64,000 bases of DNA from Campylobacter devanensis (lineage in GTDB: Bacteria > Campylobacterota > Campylobacteria > Campylobacterales > Campylobacteraceae): assembly GCF_002139915.1 (NCBI RefSeq), contig NZ_CP018788.1, positions 1,488,001-1,552,000 of the forward strand. Direction: 5' to 3'. Of the stretch, positions 1-9,339 are shown piece after piece. A program made the position numbers and the translations under genes. Under the pieces are notes generated by a model. It did no database searches, had not been told where the DNA came from, and saw nothing but the letters and a program-made list of their open reading frames with translations. The first letter of the stretch is position 1. Each line of letters begins with the position of its first letter.

Positions 1-329
1 ATTTAGTAAGCTTTGTGGATGATTTGGATAAATTTGATCTAGAAATTTGCAAAACTATGCGCCAACAATATAACGCAAATGTAAATTATGCCAAATTTGA
101 TGGCCAAAGACTATTAGTGCGTACCTTTGAGCGTGGTGTTGAAAATGAGACAAATGCCTGTGGCACTGGAATGGCAGCTTCGTTTTTTACTGGATTTGAG
201 CGATTTGGACTAAATGATAAAATAGAAGTTATGCCAAGAAGCGGTGAGATTTTAAATCTTAGATTTGATGGAGAGACTATCCATTTTGGTGGAAAAGTAA
301 GCCATATTTTTGATACGGCAATATATTAG
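1..329 (+). CDS. dapF: Diaminopimelate epimerase, C-terminal part (cut by window edge)
   Basis: Converts LL-diaminopimelate to the meso form for lysine and peptidoglycan synthesis. The frame is already open at the left edge, so only the C-terminal ~108 residues are present. The segment NETNACGTGMAA carries the conserved second active-site cysteine of the DapF family, and the preceding VDDLDKFDL stretch is typical of the hinge before it. The first ATG/GTG inside the window (GTG at 15) is an internal valine and not the start. The next gene begins 33 bp downstream on the same strand. Confidence 0.95.
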   Translation, partial: LVSFVDDLDKFDLEICKTMRQQYNANVNYAKFDGQRLLVRTFERGVENETNACGTGMAASFFTGFERFGLNDKIEVMPRSGEILNLRFDGETIHFGGKVSHIFDTAIY

Positions 330-362
330 AAATTTAGATAAATTTAAGTAAAATTAGCCAAA

Positions 363-1244
363 ATGCAAAGGATGAAATTGAAAAATATAAGAGTAGCTCA
401 CTCACCAGATGCTGATGATATCTTTATGTATAGCGCTATAAATTTAGGCTGGGTTGGTAGTGATATTTTGCAGTTTAGCTCTAAAGCTGATGATATAGAG
501 ACGCTTAATCAAGCAGCTTTGCGTGGCGAATTTGATGCTACGGCCATTAGTTTTGCTCTTTATCCATTTATAGTTAAAGATTATGCTTTACTACGAACAG
601 CAGTAAGCTTTGGCAATGGATACGGCCCAAAGCTAATTAAGAAAAAACATACAACTCTAAAGCCAAATTTCAAAGTCGCACTAAGCGGACAATACACCAC
701 AAATGCTCTACTTTTTAAAATCGCCTATCCAAAGGCTAGGATAGTTTATAAGAATTTCTTAGATATCGAAAATGCTGTACTAAGCGGTGAAGTTGATGCT
801 GGCGTGCTAATTCATGAGAGTATTCTTAGCTTTAGTGATGAACTATGCGTAGAGCGTGAAATTTGGGATATTTGGTGTGAACTTAGAGGCGATGATAGTC
901 TGCCATTACCACTTGGTGGTATGGCCCTTAGACGCAGTCTGCCGCTAAGTGATGCTATAGAGTGCGAATCGGTACTGACAAAGGCCGTACAAATCGCACA
1001 CGATAATAAAAAAATATTAAGCTCTATGTTACTAGAGCGTAAGCTAGTGCGTGTAGATGATACAAGTTTGCAAAAGTATCTAGGGCTTTATGCAAATGCT
1101 GAATCTATCAGTATGAGCGATCTTCAGCTGCGTGCAGTAGATAGGCTTTTTGAAATCGGATATGAGAATGGGGTTTATTCAAATTTAATCAAATCTCAGC
1201 CAAATCTCATACCAACTGAGTATCTAAATAGTAGGAATAGCTAA
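363..1244 (+). CDS. mqnD: MqnD-type 1,4-dihydroxy-6-naphthoate synthase (futalosine menaquinone pathway)
   Basis: A 293-residue protein of the MqnA/MqnD family, which has a periplasmic-binding-protein-like fold and acts late in the futalosine route to menaquinone, the route used by Campylobacter. Visible motifs are an N-terminal HSPDADDIFMYSA (equivalent to the SPCPNDTF motif of other MqnD proteins), DATAISFALYP and LPLPLGGMALRR. Assignment to MqnD over MqnA is from memory of the family. The start is uncertain: ATG at 363, ATG at 372 and TTG at 378 are all in frame, and an AAGGA at 368-372 is well spaced only for TTG 378. The stop overlaps the fliQ start (TAATG). Confidence 0.72.
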   Translation: MQRMKLKNIRVAHSPDADDIFMYSAINLGWVGSDILQFSSKADDIETLNQAALRGEFDATAISFALYPFIVKDYALLRTAVSFGNGYGPKLIKKKHTTLKPNFKVALSGQYTTNALLFKIAYPKARIVYKNFLDIENAVLSGEVDAGVLIHESILSFSDELCVEREIWDIWCELRGDDSLPLPLGGMALRRSLPLSDAIECESVLTKAVQIAHDNKKILSSMLLERKLVRVDDTSLQKYLGLYANAESISMSDLQLRAVDRLFEIGYENGVYSNLIKSQPNLIPTEYLNSRNS

Positions 1245-1510
1245 TGCAAGGCGATCTAATCGGTCTAGGCGTTGAGACCTTTAAACTAGCACTAATGATT
1301 AGTCTGCCTATGCTTATGGCTGGATTGGTAGCTGGTTTGCTAATTAGCATTTTTCAAGCTACTACACAGATTAACGAGATGACGCTAAGCTTTGTACCAA
1401 AGATAATTTTGGTTGTGGTGGTAATAATCTTTTTAATGCCGTGGATGATGGGGCAAATGATTGATTTTACTGAACGAATATTAAATATGATACCAACATT
1501 TATCCAATGA
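1244..1510 (+). CDS. fliQ: Flagellar export apparatus protein FliQ
   Basis: An 88-residue inner-membrane component of the flagellar type III export gate, normally forming the FliPQR pore. Two long hydrophobic segments are visible (about residues 12-38 and 52-78), with the typical FliQ core FQATTQINEMTLSFVPKI between them. The length is usual for the family. Its ATG overlaps the previous stop and its own end overlaps murB by 4 bp (ATGA), so the three genes are probably translationally coupled although functionally unrelated. Confidence 0.96.
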   Translation: MQGDLIGLGVETFKLALMISLPMLMAGLVAGLLISIFQATTQINEMTLSFVPKIILVVVVIIFLMPWMMGQMIDFTERILNMIPTFIQ

Positions 1511-2268
1511 AAATTGATTTTAGTAAGTACAGCTCAGTGCGCATTGGTGGGATTTTTGATGTAGAAGTGCTAGATAAAATGCGTGAATTTGATGGAGTGA
1601 TAATTGGCGGAGCAAATAATTTGCTAATCTCACCAAATCCACCTAAAATGGGGATTTTAGGAAGCGAATTTGACTATATCAAACTAGAAAATGGCGTACT
1701 AAAAATTGGCGCTAAAACTCCAAGCTCAAAAATATATAAATTTACTAAAGATAACAATATTGGCGGCTTTGAATTTGCTAAAAAAATTCCTGGAACCATT
1801 GGTGGAATGATAAAGATGAATGCTGGAGTAAAAGAGTATGAGATTTCAAATTTGCTCTTAAATATCACAACATCTAAAGGAGTAACACTAGCTAATGAGT
1901 GTGAATTTAGCTACCGCCACTCAAATATTGATGGAGTGATATTTGAGGCTAGTTTTAAAATTATACGTGAATTTGATGAAGTTCTAAGCAATAAACTCAA
2001 TCAAAAGCGCTCCAATCAGCCAAAAGGCGCGAGCTTTGGCTCATGCTTTGCCAATCCTGCTGGCGATCATGCTGGGCGACTTTTAGAGGCTGCTGGAATG
2101 AAAGGCTATAGGAGCGGCGGATGCGGCTTTAGCGAAATTCATGCAAATTTTTTAATCAATTATGGCAATGGAAGCTTTAATGATGCAATAGAGTTGATAA
2201 ATTTAGCCAAAAACCGTGTAGCTGAGCTTTTTGGTATAGAGTTGCGTTGCGAGGTTGTGATCTTATAG
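1507..2268 (+). CDS. murB: UDP-N-acetylenolpyruvoylglucosamine reductase MurB
   Basis: FAD-dependent reductase that makes UDP-MurNAc for peptidoglycan. It is 253 residues, in line with the short epsilon-proteobacterial form. FAD-binding signatures are visible: IIGGANNLLIS, KKIPGTIGGMIKMNAG and, in the C-terminal domain, NQPKGASFGSCFANP (the catalytic serine is in the GSCF segment), followed by AGRLLEAAGMKG. It starts within the end of fliQ and is the last gene of this forward run. An AT-rich gap and the flagellin terminator on the other strand follow. Confidence 0.96.
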   Translation: MKIDFSKYSSVRIGGIFDVEVLDKMREFDGVIIGGANNLLISPNPPKMGILGSEFDYIKLENGVLKIGAKTPSSKIYKFTKDNNIGGFEFAKKIPGTIGGMIKMNAGVKEYEISNLLLNITTSKGVTLANECEFSYRHSNIDGVIFEASFKIIREFDEVLSNKLNQKRSNQPKGASFGSCFANPAGDHAGRLLEAAGMKGYRSGGCGFSEIHANFLINYGNGSFNDAIELINLAKNRVAELFGIELRCEVVIL

Positions 2269-2403
2269 GATTAATGGTTTTTAGATATTTTAGTAGTATT
2301 TAGAGTATTATTTTTGTATTTTTAGTAATTTTTATCAACTACCCTAATTTATAAATCCATTTTAATTGATAATATAAAAAACTTGATATATTGTATATAA
2401 ACC

Positions 2404-2427
2404 CTCGCAATGGCTAAGCATTGCGAG
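2404..2427 (-). terminator. Flagellin-type terminator hairpin (truncated copy)
   Basis: Perfect 9-bp stem CTCGCAATG/CATTGCGAG with a 6-nt loop, about 33 bp after the stop of the truncated flagellin. The run of T after the stem is weak. The same hairpin, with one loop substitution, follows the complete flagellin gene at 27503-27526. Confidence 0.6.
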
Positions 2428-2459
2428 TAAATTTAAGCTATTAAAGATTTAAATTTAAG

Positions 2460-3410
2460 CTACTGTAGTAGTCTTAATATATTTTGTTGGACAGCATTTG
2501 CCTGACTCATAGCGTAGCTTCCACTTTGGGCTAGTATGTTAAATTTAGAGAAGTTTGCACTCTCGCTAGCAAAGTCTACATCTCTTATTTGAGATTTGGC
2601 TGATTTTACATTTACTTGAGTAACTGTAATATTATTTATAGTAGCTACTAATTGATTTTGTACTGAACCTAGGTCAGCTCTTAGCTTGTCTAGAGTTTTT
2701 CTAGCTGCTTCAGCTACATCAACCATAGCTTGAGCGCCACCATAAGTATTTACGCCACCGGCTTGGTCTGTCATTTGACCTGCATTAGAGGCTCCGCCAT
2801 TAAAAAATCCCATTGCTTTAGCAATTGTAGCACTAATTGTACCAGAGTTCATATATTTTAAATTCACTGAAGCTTGATTATAAGTAGCCGATGCGATTGA
2901 AGCTTCGGTAATAGCTGCAGCCGTCATACCACTAATAGCTGACATACCATTTAAACCCACTTTAATATCTCTAGCATCTTGGCGAACAAATGTGATTTGA
3001 CCCATTAACACAGTGCCAAGAGAAGCATTTGCACTACCACCACCTGCAGAAGCACCTGACAATCTACCGCCTAAAGCTGTATAGCTGTTTGAAAAAGTAC
3101 CAATTCTTATAGCTCTACCATCTTTAGCAGCTAAAACTAATCTACCGTTATCTAGACTTGCTTCTACTCCGGTTTCATCTTTTTTAGCGTTAATTGCTGC
3201 AGTTAAAGCATTGTCAGAATCATTAGCTTTTACGGTAATATTACCGATTTTTACGCCATTAATCATAAAATCTTTAATTGTACCAGTAGCAACCACGCCA
3301 AAAATTTGAGTATTATTAACTTCAACTCTTACACCAGTTTTATCGTTTACACCATTCATCATTTCAGCTTACATCATTACCATTAGATATGGCTTGATCT
3401 AAAGAGCTAG
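2460..3410 (-). pseudogene. Truncated flagellin copy (5' part lost, internal deletion)
   Basis: The largest open frame (2460-3362, 300 aa) is the C-terminal part of a flagellin: its last ~160 residues are nearly identical to the complete flagellin at 27559-29133, including the shared ending ANAVQQNILRLLQ. The N-terminal D0/D1 region needed for export and polymerisation is missing. Beyond the open frame, 3365-3410 still encodes a recognisable ...SSSLDQAISNGND piece matching residues ~58-70 of the complete gene. It is joined directly to the region matching residue ~224, with a frameshift and stop at the junction. About 460 bp is therefore deleted. The central variable domain (for example LSGASAGGGSANASLG) differs from the complete copy, so this was a separate paralogue. 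No sigma28 promoter is visible upstream. It could still act as a donor for gene conversion. Confidence 0.85.
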
Positions 3411-3454
3411 AGAGTAAAAATATCTATTGTGATTGATTTAAATGAATATATAAA

Positions 3455-3490
3455 AATAAATTAAAAGCCTAGCTAGCAAATGCTAGCTAG
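3455..3490 (-). terminator. Terminator after the cytochrome c gene
   Basis: Ten-bp perfect stem (arms 3469-3478 and 3481-3490, CTAGCTAGCA/TGCTAGCTAG as written on the plus strand), followed on the minus strand by a T-rich tail. It sits 6 bp after the cytochrome stop codon. Confidence 0.7.
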
Positions 3491-3496
3491 ATAGAG

Positions 3497-3805
3497 TTAT
3501 TTAAGAGTTGAAATATAGTTGCTTACAGCTTCCATATCAGCATCGCTTAAAGTAGCCATTTGGCCTTTCATGATAGCGCCCATGCCGATTTTGCCTTTAC
3601 CATCATTTAGGGCACCAGCTTTATAAGCTTTCATATCAGCTAATCTTTGAGCTGGATCTGTATCAACTAGAGCTGGAACTTTATTTAGATATTTTTTTTC
3701 AGCTTTAGCACCATGGCAAACTGCACATTTTTTGTAAATGTCAGCACCATCAGCAGCGAATGCGCCAACACAGGTTAATGCAACTAATAGAACTATTTTT
3801 TTCAT
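3497..3805 (-). CDS. Periplasmic class I cytochrome c (c553 type)
   Basis: A 102-residue protein with an N-terminal signal peptide (MKKIVLLVALTCVGAFA, cleavage after about residue 18) and one haem attachment site, CAVCH, near residue 28. A methionine-rich loop (KIGMGAIMKGQM) probably supplies the distal ligand. The C-terminal helix ending NYISTLK is typical of small bacterial cytochromes c. It is expected to carry electrons from the bc1 complex to terminal oxidases. A good ribosome site (AAAGGA) precedes the ATG. It is divergent from gmhB, the same neighbourhood as in C. jejuni. Confidence 0.9.
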   Translation of the reverse strand: MKKIVLLVALTCVGAFAADGADIYKKCAVCHGAKAEKKYLNKVPALVDTDPAQRLADMKAYKAGALNDGKGKIGMGAIMKGQMATLSDADMEAVSNYISTLK

Positions 3806-3838
3806 TTTATATCCTTTTTTGAGAGATTTTAAAAGAGT

Positions 3839-3844
3839 ATTATA
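3839..3844 (-). promoter_or_regulatory. -10 box of the cytochrome c gene
   Basis: TATAAT on the minus strand, about 34 bp upstream of the cytochrome ATG. As usual for sigma70 promoters of Campylobacter, no clear -35 box is seen. Confidence 0.55.
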
Positions 3845-3966
3845 GTGGCAATATTCTGAATTTTAGATTAAATACTAGAATTAAATTTTTAATTTTTAGT
3901 TAGCGATTATTGGATAAATTCATCTATATTAAGTGAATTTAAACTAAAAATAGATAAAATCAACCT

Positions 3967-4464
3967 ATGGAAAAGATTAAAGCACTATTTTTAGATCGTG
4001 ACGGGGTGATAAATAAAGATCCTGGTTATGTTTATCGTATAGAAGATTTTGAGTTTATGCCTGGAATTTTTGAGGCTTTGGCTGGATTTATGATGCTTGG
4101 ATATGAGATTTTTGTAGTTACAAATCAATCTGGAATTGGTAGGGGATATTATAGTGAAGATGATTTTGCAAAGCTTAGCAAGTATATGATTGATGAGTTT
4201 AAATCTTATGGTATTGAGATTAAAAAAATATACCATTGCCCTCACACTCCAAGCGATGATTGTAATTGCAGAAAGCCTAAACCTGGAATGATATTGCAGG
4301 CTTTAGATGAATTTAATATTAGTTTAAAAGATTCATTAATGATAGGAGATAAGCCAAGCGATTTAGAATCAGCACGAAGAGCTGGAGTAGAAAAAGGCTA
4401 TTTAATCGGCGATGAATTTAAAAGCGTATTAGAAGTTTTAGAGCATATAAAAGGACAAAAATGA
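3967..4464 (+). CDS. gmhB: D-glycero-beta-D-manno-heptose 1,7-bisphosphate 7-phosphatase
   Basis: HAD-family phosphatase of ADP-heptose synthesis, 165 aa. Motif I is LFLDRDGVIN (Asp10 nucleophile, Asp12 acid). Motif II lies in VVTNQSGIGRGYY. A zinc-binding CPHTPSDDCNC loop distinguishes GmhB from other HAD enzymes, and motif IV is MIGDKPSDLESA. It is first in the four-gene run gmhB-hldD-hldE-gmhA, and its stop overlaps hldD by 4 bp. Confidence 0.96.
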   Translation: MEKIKALFLDRDGVINKDPGYVYRIEDFEFMPGIFEALAGFMMLGYEIFVVTNQSGIGRGYYSEDDFAKLSKYMIDEFKSYGIEIKKIYHCPHTPSDDCNCRKPKPGMILQALDEFNISLKDSLMIGDKPSDLESARRAGVEKGYLIGDEFKSVLEVLEHIKGQK

Positions 4465-5426
4465 AGATATTAATAACTGGTGGAGCTGGATTTATAGGAT
4501 CAAATTTGGCTAAATATTTTATGGATAAACATGAGGTTTTAGTAGTGGATAAATTTCGCTCTAATGAGACTTTTAGCAATGGAAATTTAAAAAGCTTTGG
4601 TCATTATAAAAATTTGATCGGCTTTAAAGGCCAAATTCATTGCGGAGATATATGCGATAGAGATACTATTAAAAAGATGAGAGAGTTTAAGCCCGATGTG
4701 ATATATCATGAGGCTGCTATCTCTGATACTACGGTGGCTGAACAAGATGAGATAATGAGGGTGAATTTAAATTCATTTAAAGATATTATTGATATTGCTT
4801 ATGAAAATGGCTCAAAGCTAATATATGCTAGTAGCGGTGCTACATATGGAGATGCACCAAGCCCACAAAGTGTAGGCAAAGGCGAAAATCCTGGTAATGT
4901 ATATGGATTTTCAAAGCTTATGATGGATGAAATGGGGCGTGAATTTAATGCTAAAACTGGACTTCATATTGTAGGGCTTAGATATTTTAATGTATATGGT
5001 GATGGGGAATTTTATAAAAACAAAACCGCATCTATGGTATTGCAGTTTGGGCTTCAAATTTTAAGTGGAAAAGCACCAAGGCTTTTTGAAGGTAGCGATA
5101 AGATAAAAAGAGATTTTATATATATACAAGATATAATCTTAGCCAATGAACTAGCTATAAATGGAGATAGTGGAGTCTATAATGTTGGCACTGGCAATGC
5201 TAGAAGTTTTCAAGATATTGCTGATATTTTACAGCGTGAGATTGGCGTAAATTTAGGTAATGAGTATATTGCTAATCCATTTGCATCACAGTATCAATTC
5301 TTTACACAAGCTGATATTGAGCCTACAAGAACTGGATTAAAATATGAGCCTAGGTGGAGCTTAGAAGATGCTATAAAAGACTATCTACCAGCAATAAAAA
5401 GAATTTATAATAGTGAGTTTAAATAA
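4461..5426 (+). CDS. hldD: ADP-L-glycero-D-manno-heptose 6-epimerase
   Basis: NAD(P)-dependent short-chain dehydrogenase/reductase that epimerises ADP-D,D-heptose to the L,D form used by heptosyltransferases. The 321-residue protein starts with the Rossmann motif GGAGFIGSN, has the catalytic Tyr/Lys pair in NVYGFSK, and the HldD-type insert GDGEFYKNKTASM. ATGA overlap with gmhB and 1-bp overlap with hldE indicate one operon. Confidence 0.96.
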   Translation: MKILITGGAGFIGSNLAKYFMDKHEVLVVDKFRSNETFSNGNLKSFGHYKNLIGFKGQIHCGDICDRDTIKKMREFKPDVIYHEAAISDTTVAEQDEIMRVNLNSFKDIIDIAYENGSKLIYASSGATYGDAPSPQSVGKGENPGNVYGFSKLMMDEMGREFNAKTGLHIVGLRYFNVYGDGEFYKNKTASMVLQFGLQILSGKAPRLFEGSDKIKRDFIYIQDIILANELAINGDSGVYNVGTGNARSFQDIADILQREIGVNLGNEYIANPFASQYQFFTQADIEPTRTGLKYEPRWSLEDAIKDYLPAIKRIYNSEFK

Positions 5427-6802
5427 TGGCTAAGGTTTTAGTAGTTGGGGATTTAATGATTGATCACTATATCTGGGGTAGTTGTGATCGCATTAGTCCA
5501 GAGGCTCCAGTGCAAGTAGTAAATATCAAAAATGAAACTAAAAGGCTTGGCGGCTGTGGTAATGTAGTATCAAATTTGATCGCTCTTGGTGCAGAAGTAG
5601 GCGTAGTAAGTGTAGTTGGCGATGATGATTTAGGTAAAGAAATTTTAGAGCTTTTAGATGCTCGTGGAGCTAAGGCTGAGTTAGTTCTATCTCAAAGTGG
5701 AAGAAAATCTAGCCAAAAAAGTCGTATAATGGTATCACATCAGCAAGTAATTAGGCTAGATACTGAGAGTATAAGTGATATAAATTGTGCTGATGAGATT
5801 GTCAATAAATTTGCAGATATTTTAGCTAGTTATGATATTGTTTTGCTAAGTGATTATGGTAAGGGTGTATTGAGTAATTACTTAACCAAGCAGATAATAT
5901 CAATTGCTAAAAATAATCATAAGATGGTATTAGTAGATCCAAAGGGTAAGGATTATAGTAAATATAAAGGTGCGACACTTTTAACCCCAAATAAAAAAGA
6001 AGCAAGCGAGGCGTTAGGATTTTCTATAGATAGCGATGAAAACTTGGAATTGGCTTTAAAAAGTATGAAATTAAACTATGAATTAGAGTACTCTTTAATC
6101 ACTCTTAGCGAAGATGGGATTGGGCTTTTAAGCGATGAGGTTAAGAAATTTCCAGCTCTTGCTAAAGAGGTTTTTGATGTAACCGGTGCTGGTGATAGCG
6201 TACTAGCTACTTTGGGTTATTGCTTAGCTAGCAAGATGAGCATAGAAGAGGCGATAGATAATGCAAATTTGGCCGCAGCAGTAGTTGTAGGTAAGGTAGG
6301 AAGTGCAGATGCAAGCTGGGGCGAAATAGAGAATCTAAAGAGTAAAAAAATTGGTTTTGAGCGTAAAATTGTCAAACTTGATGAGCTTTTAAAGGTTGAT
6401 AGAAGTGGTAAAACTTTAGTATTTACCAATGGTTGCTTTGATATTATGCATATTGGTCATATCAGCTACTTACAAAAGGCTAAAATGCTTGGCGATATAT
6501 TAGTAGTAGGATTAAATTCAGATAATTCAGTAAGAGAGTTAAAAGGCAAAGATAGGCCAGTAAATGTGCAATATGATAGGGCTGCGATGTTGTGTGCGAT
6601 GGAGTTTGTCGATTTTGTCGTGATATTTGATGAGCTAACTCCACATGAGTTAATCAAAGCAATTAAACCTGATATATTAGTAAAAGGTGCAGACTATAAA
6701 GACAAAGAGATAGTAGGTAGTGAATTTGCTAAAAGAGTTGAGTTAATAGAGTTTATTGAGGGCAAAAGCACCACAAAAATAATAGAAAAAATCAAAAAAT
6801 AA
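5426..6802 (+). CDS. hldE: Bifunctional heptose 7-phosphate kinase / heptose 1-phosphate adenylyltransferase
   Basis: Fused enzyme catalysing two steps of ADP-heptose synthesis. Residues ~1-310 are a PfkB/ribokinase-type kinase (GGCGNVVSNL near the start, anion hole and catalytic Asp in DVTGAGDS). Residues ~325-458 are a cytidylyltransferase-like domain with FTNGCFDIMHIGH. The 458-residue length is close to that of full two-domain HldE proteins. It lies between hldD and gmhA with 10 bp or less on either side. Confidence 0.97.
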   Translation: MAKVLVVGDLMIDHYIWGSCDRISPEAPVQVVNIKNETKRLGGCGNVVSNLIALGAEVGVVSVVGDDDLGKEILELLDARGAKAELVLSQSGRKSSQKSRIMVSHQQVIRLDTESISDINCADEIVNKFADILASYDIVLLSDYGKGVLSNYLTKQIISIAKNNHKMVLVDPKGKDYSKYKGATLLTPNKKEASEALGFSIDSDENLELALKSMKLNYELEYSLITLSEDGIGLLSDEVKKFPALAKEVFDVTGAGDSVLATLGYCLASKMSIEEAIDNANLAAAVVVGKVGSADASWGEIENLKSKKIGFERKIVKLDELLKVDRSGKTLVFTNGCFDIMHIGHISYLQKAKMLGDILVVGLNSDNSVRELKGKDRPVNVQYDRAAMLCAMEFVDFVVIFDELTPHELIKAIKPDILVKGADYKDKEIVGSEFAKRVELIEFIEGKSTTKIIEKIKK

Positions 6803-6811
6803 GAGGCTAAA

Positions 6812-7369
6812 ATGAGTATATTTACAGATGAATTAAAAGCACATTTAGAGGTGGCAAATAGAGTTTTGTCCATAGATGAAGCGGTGATGAGTGTAGCAAA
6901 TACAGTAGTAGCAACGCTAAAAAACTCAAATAAAATTTTAATTTGTGGTAATGGAGGAAGCGCAGCTGATGCACAACACTTTGCAGCAGAACTAACTGGT
7001 AGATATAAGAGCGAGAGAATCTCTCTTCCAGCAATTGCATTAACTACTGATACTTCAGCGCTTACTGCAATTGGTAATGACTATGGATATGATGAAGTTT
7101 TTGCAAGACAGCTTAGTGGCGTAGGAAATAGCGGAGATTTGCTAATAGGTATAAGTACAAGTGGTAATAGCAAAAATGTATTAAAGGCATTTGAGATTGC
7201 AAAACAAAAGGGCATTAAAACCATAGGATTAAGTGGCAGAGATGGTGGAGCAATGAATGAGTTATGCGATATAAATGTAATTGTGCCTTCTAATGATACA
7301 GCTAGAATTCAAGAGATGCATATCTTAATAATTCACACTATTTGCGCTGCAGTAGATAGAGCGTTTTGA
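6812..7369 (+). CDS. gmhA: Sedoheptulose 7-phosphate isomerase
   Basis: SIS-domain isomerase making D-glycero-D-manno-heptose 7-phosphate, the first step of the pathway completed by the three genes before it. It has 185 residues, with the phosphosugar-binding segment [20 protein letters not shown] and a second SIS motif [12 protein letters not shown]. Final gene of the heptose operon; it ends 7 bp before the convergent waaF. Confidence 0.96.
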   Translation: MSIFTDELKAHLEVANRVLSIDEAVMSVANTVVATLKNSNKILICGNGGSAADAQHFAAELTGRYKSERISLPAIALTTDTSALTAIGNDYGYDEVFARQLSGVGNSGDLLIGISTSGNSKNVLKAFEIAKQKGIKTIGLSGRDGGAMNELCDINVIVPSNDTARIQEMHILIIHTICAAVDRAF

Positions 7370-7376
7370 GTTTAAA

Positions 7377-8297
7377 TTATATAATTTGTCTAGCTAGCTC
7401 TAATGCAAGGGCTGGCTTTAGCTCTTTCATACACTCATGAGAGCCTAGCGGACAGACTCTTTTCATACATGGCATACATGGCAAATTTAGATGTGCTAGT
7501 CTTGCTTTTGGGTTATTATATGGGCTAGTTCTAGTAAAGTTAGTTGGGCCAAATAGTGCAACTGTTGGCACCTTAAAAGCAGCTGCGATATGCATTGGTC
7601 CGCTATCATTAGTAATAAAAAGCCCAAGTCCAGCAATATAACTAGCTAACTCTTTTATACTAGTTTTACCACAAAGATTTATATGTGATATACCGCTTTT
7701 AGTCAAAATATGGCTAATCTCATCGCAAATCTCTATCTCGCCATTTCCACCAAAAATCAAAATATCAAATTTATCTGCTAACTCCATAGCAACCTGAGCA
7801 AAATAGCTAGGATACCATCTTTTAGCACTTCCATATGTTGCGCCTGGATTTAGTCCTAGAGTCGGCCTAGTATAAATTTGTGGAGTAAAGCTTAGCTCCA
7901 TTTCATTAGTTAAAATACCAATATTAAGGGCTTTTGAACTAAAATTTAGATAATCAACTACTAAATGGTCACTTTTATTAATTGGCCTATATACTCCACT
8001 TTTTGGAGCGTGAATAAAAAATGCCAAAGCCTTTGAAGCTAGATGACTTCTAAAGCTGATAAATGCATCAAATTTAGGCTGGGATTTGGCTAATTTATAT
8101 AGATATGCTAGGCGAAATTTGGATTTTTTGGACTCATCTATTATAATATCGCCAAGATTAGCAAATAGAGCTGTACTAGCCGCAGAGCCAAAAAATGTTA
8201 GCTTTGCATCTTTAAAATTTGCCCTAATATTTGCAATAGCAGCACTACTCATTACCCCATCGCCAAGCCATGTTGGCAACTCAATGAATACTCTCAC
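7377..8297 (-). CDS. waaF: LPS/LOS heptosyltransferase II
   Basis: GT9-family enzyme adding the second inner-core heptose. The N-terminal IELPTWLGDGVMSSA and the donor-binding FITNDSGPMHIAAAF and VALFGPTNFTRTSPY are characteristic. The start is probably GTG at 8297, six bases after AAAGG. TTG at 8300 is closer to that site and less likely. It overlaps the upstream glycosyltransferase by 17 bp. The waaF-gmhA-hldE-hldD-gmhB order matches C. jejuni. Confidence 0.93.
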   Translation of the reverse strand: MRVFIELPTWLGDGVMSSAAIANIRANFKDAKLTFFGSAASTALFANLGDIIIDESKKSKFRLAYLYKLAKSQPKFDAFISFRSHLASKALAFFIHAPKSGVYRPINKSDHLVVDYLNFSSKALNIGILTNEMELSFTPQIYTRPTLGLNPGATYGSAKRWYPSYFAQVAMELADKFDILIFGGNGEIEICDEISHILTKSGISHINLCGKTSIKELASYIAGLGLFITNDSGPMHIAAAFKVPTVALFGPTNFTRTSPYNNPKARLAHLNLPCMPCMKRVCPLGSHECMKELKPALALELARQII

Positions 8298-9303
8298 CAA
8301 TAACCTTTAAAATTTCATTTAGATTCTTTTCAACGCTAAATTCACGTGCTAATTCGCTATTTTGCCCTGAAATCTCTAAAAGTAGATCATGATCTGTTAG
8401 CAAAAGATTTATATATTCATCTATACTTTGATCACTAGCATCCTTCATAATAAACTCACTACCTAAAATCTCACTAGCTCCATTTTGTTCAGTAGTAAAA
8501 CACGCACAACCATAGCTAAGTGCTTCTAAGAGTTGATTGCTAAATGAGTTATAATGCGATGGCAAAACGAATATATCAGCTGCTTCATAGTAGTGATTCA
8601 TTATAGTTTGAGATGGACGGAAAATAACTGTAACACCAAGATTTTGGGCAATTTTTCTATATTTTAAAACAGCTTTATCGCTACCGATAATAAGCGCATT
8701 TACCTTGGTCTCCAAACGACTTAAAAGCTCAATAAATTCCCTAGCTCCATCAATCCTAAAATTATCTGATACAAATAGTATAATTGGCAATTCCATATTA
8801 AGCCCAAGCTCATTACATAAACGCATCTTGGCTCTGCCTTTTTGGATTTGAATTGGAGGTGTGATTCCTGGATAAATAGTAACTAATTTATTTGGGTCTA
8901 GATTATAAACAGTCTCTAATCCAAAGCGAGTTAGATTTGAATTTGCTATAATTTTAGTAGCGTTTTGGACACATTTTTTCTCAATTTGACCAGCGATAAA
9001 ATTTGAAAAGCTTAAAAACCAAAATTTATAAAGCTTTTTATAAATTTTTTGTACACCATCATTGGCTAAATATATATCAGCACTATCAAATCTATCTAAA
9101 CAGATATAAAACTCATTGCCCTTTTGCTTTTTGGCTATATTATTGATTTTAAGCGGCCTCAGTAGGCTAGTTTTATCTTTAATGCCACTATAATTTTTAG
9201 ATATAGTAGTATATTTGAGCGAATTTAAAGCAGCTTTTAAGCGCTCGATAAACCTCTGATTTTTGCTAGAAAAGCTTATTTCTAAGATTGATATATTTTT
9301 CAT
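8281..9303 (-). CDS. GT4-family glycosyltransferase (LOS core)
   Basis: A 340-residue retaining glycosyltransferase with a GT-B fold. The C-terminal half has PILFVSDNFRIDGAREFIELL (donor-domain start) and DIFVLPSHYNSFSNQLLEALSYG, where the GT4 glutamate pair is expected. The sugar donor cannot be read from sequence. Its position between waaF and a second GT9 gene implies a role in extending the LOS core. It overlaps waaF, so the two are co-expressed. Confidence 0.85.
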   Translation of the reverse strand: MKNISILEISFSSKNQRFIERLKAALNSLKYTTISKNYSGIKDKTSLLRPLKINNIAKKQKGNEFYICLDRFDSADIYLANDGVQKIYKKLYKFWFLSFSNFIAGQIEKKCVQNATKIIANSNLTRFGLETVYNLDPNKLVTIYPGITPPIQIQKGRAKMRLCNELGLNMELPIILFVSDNFRIDGAREFIELLSRLETKVNALIIGSDKAVLKYRKIAQNLGVTVIFRPSQTIMNHYYEAADIFVLPSHYNSFSNQLLEALSYGCACFTTEQNGASEILGSEFIMKDASDQSIDEYINLLLTDHDLLLEISGQNSELAREFSVEKNLNEILKVIGESIH

Positions 9304-9339
9304 TTTTTGATTTTAACATAGCTAGGCTTATAAATTGGT

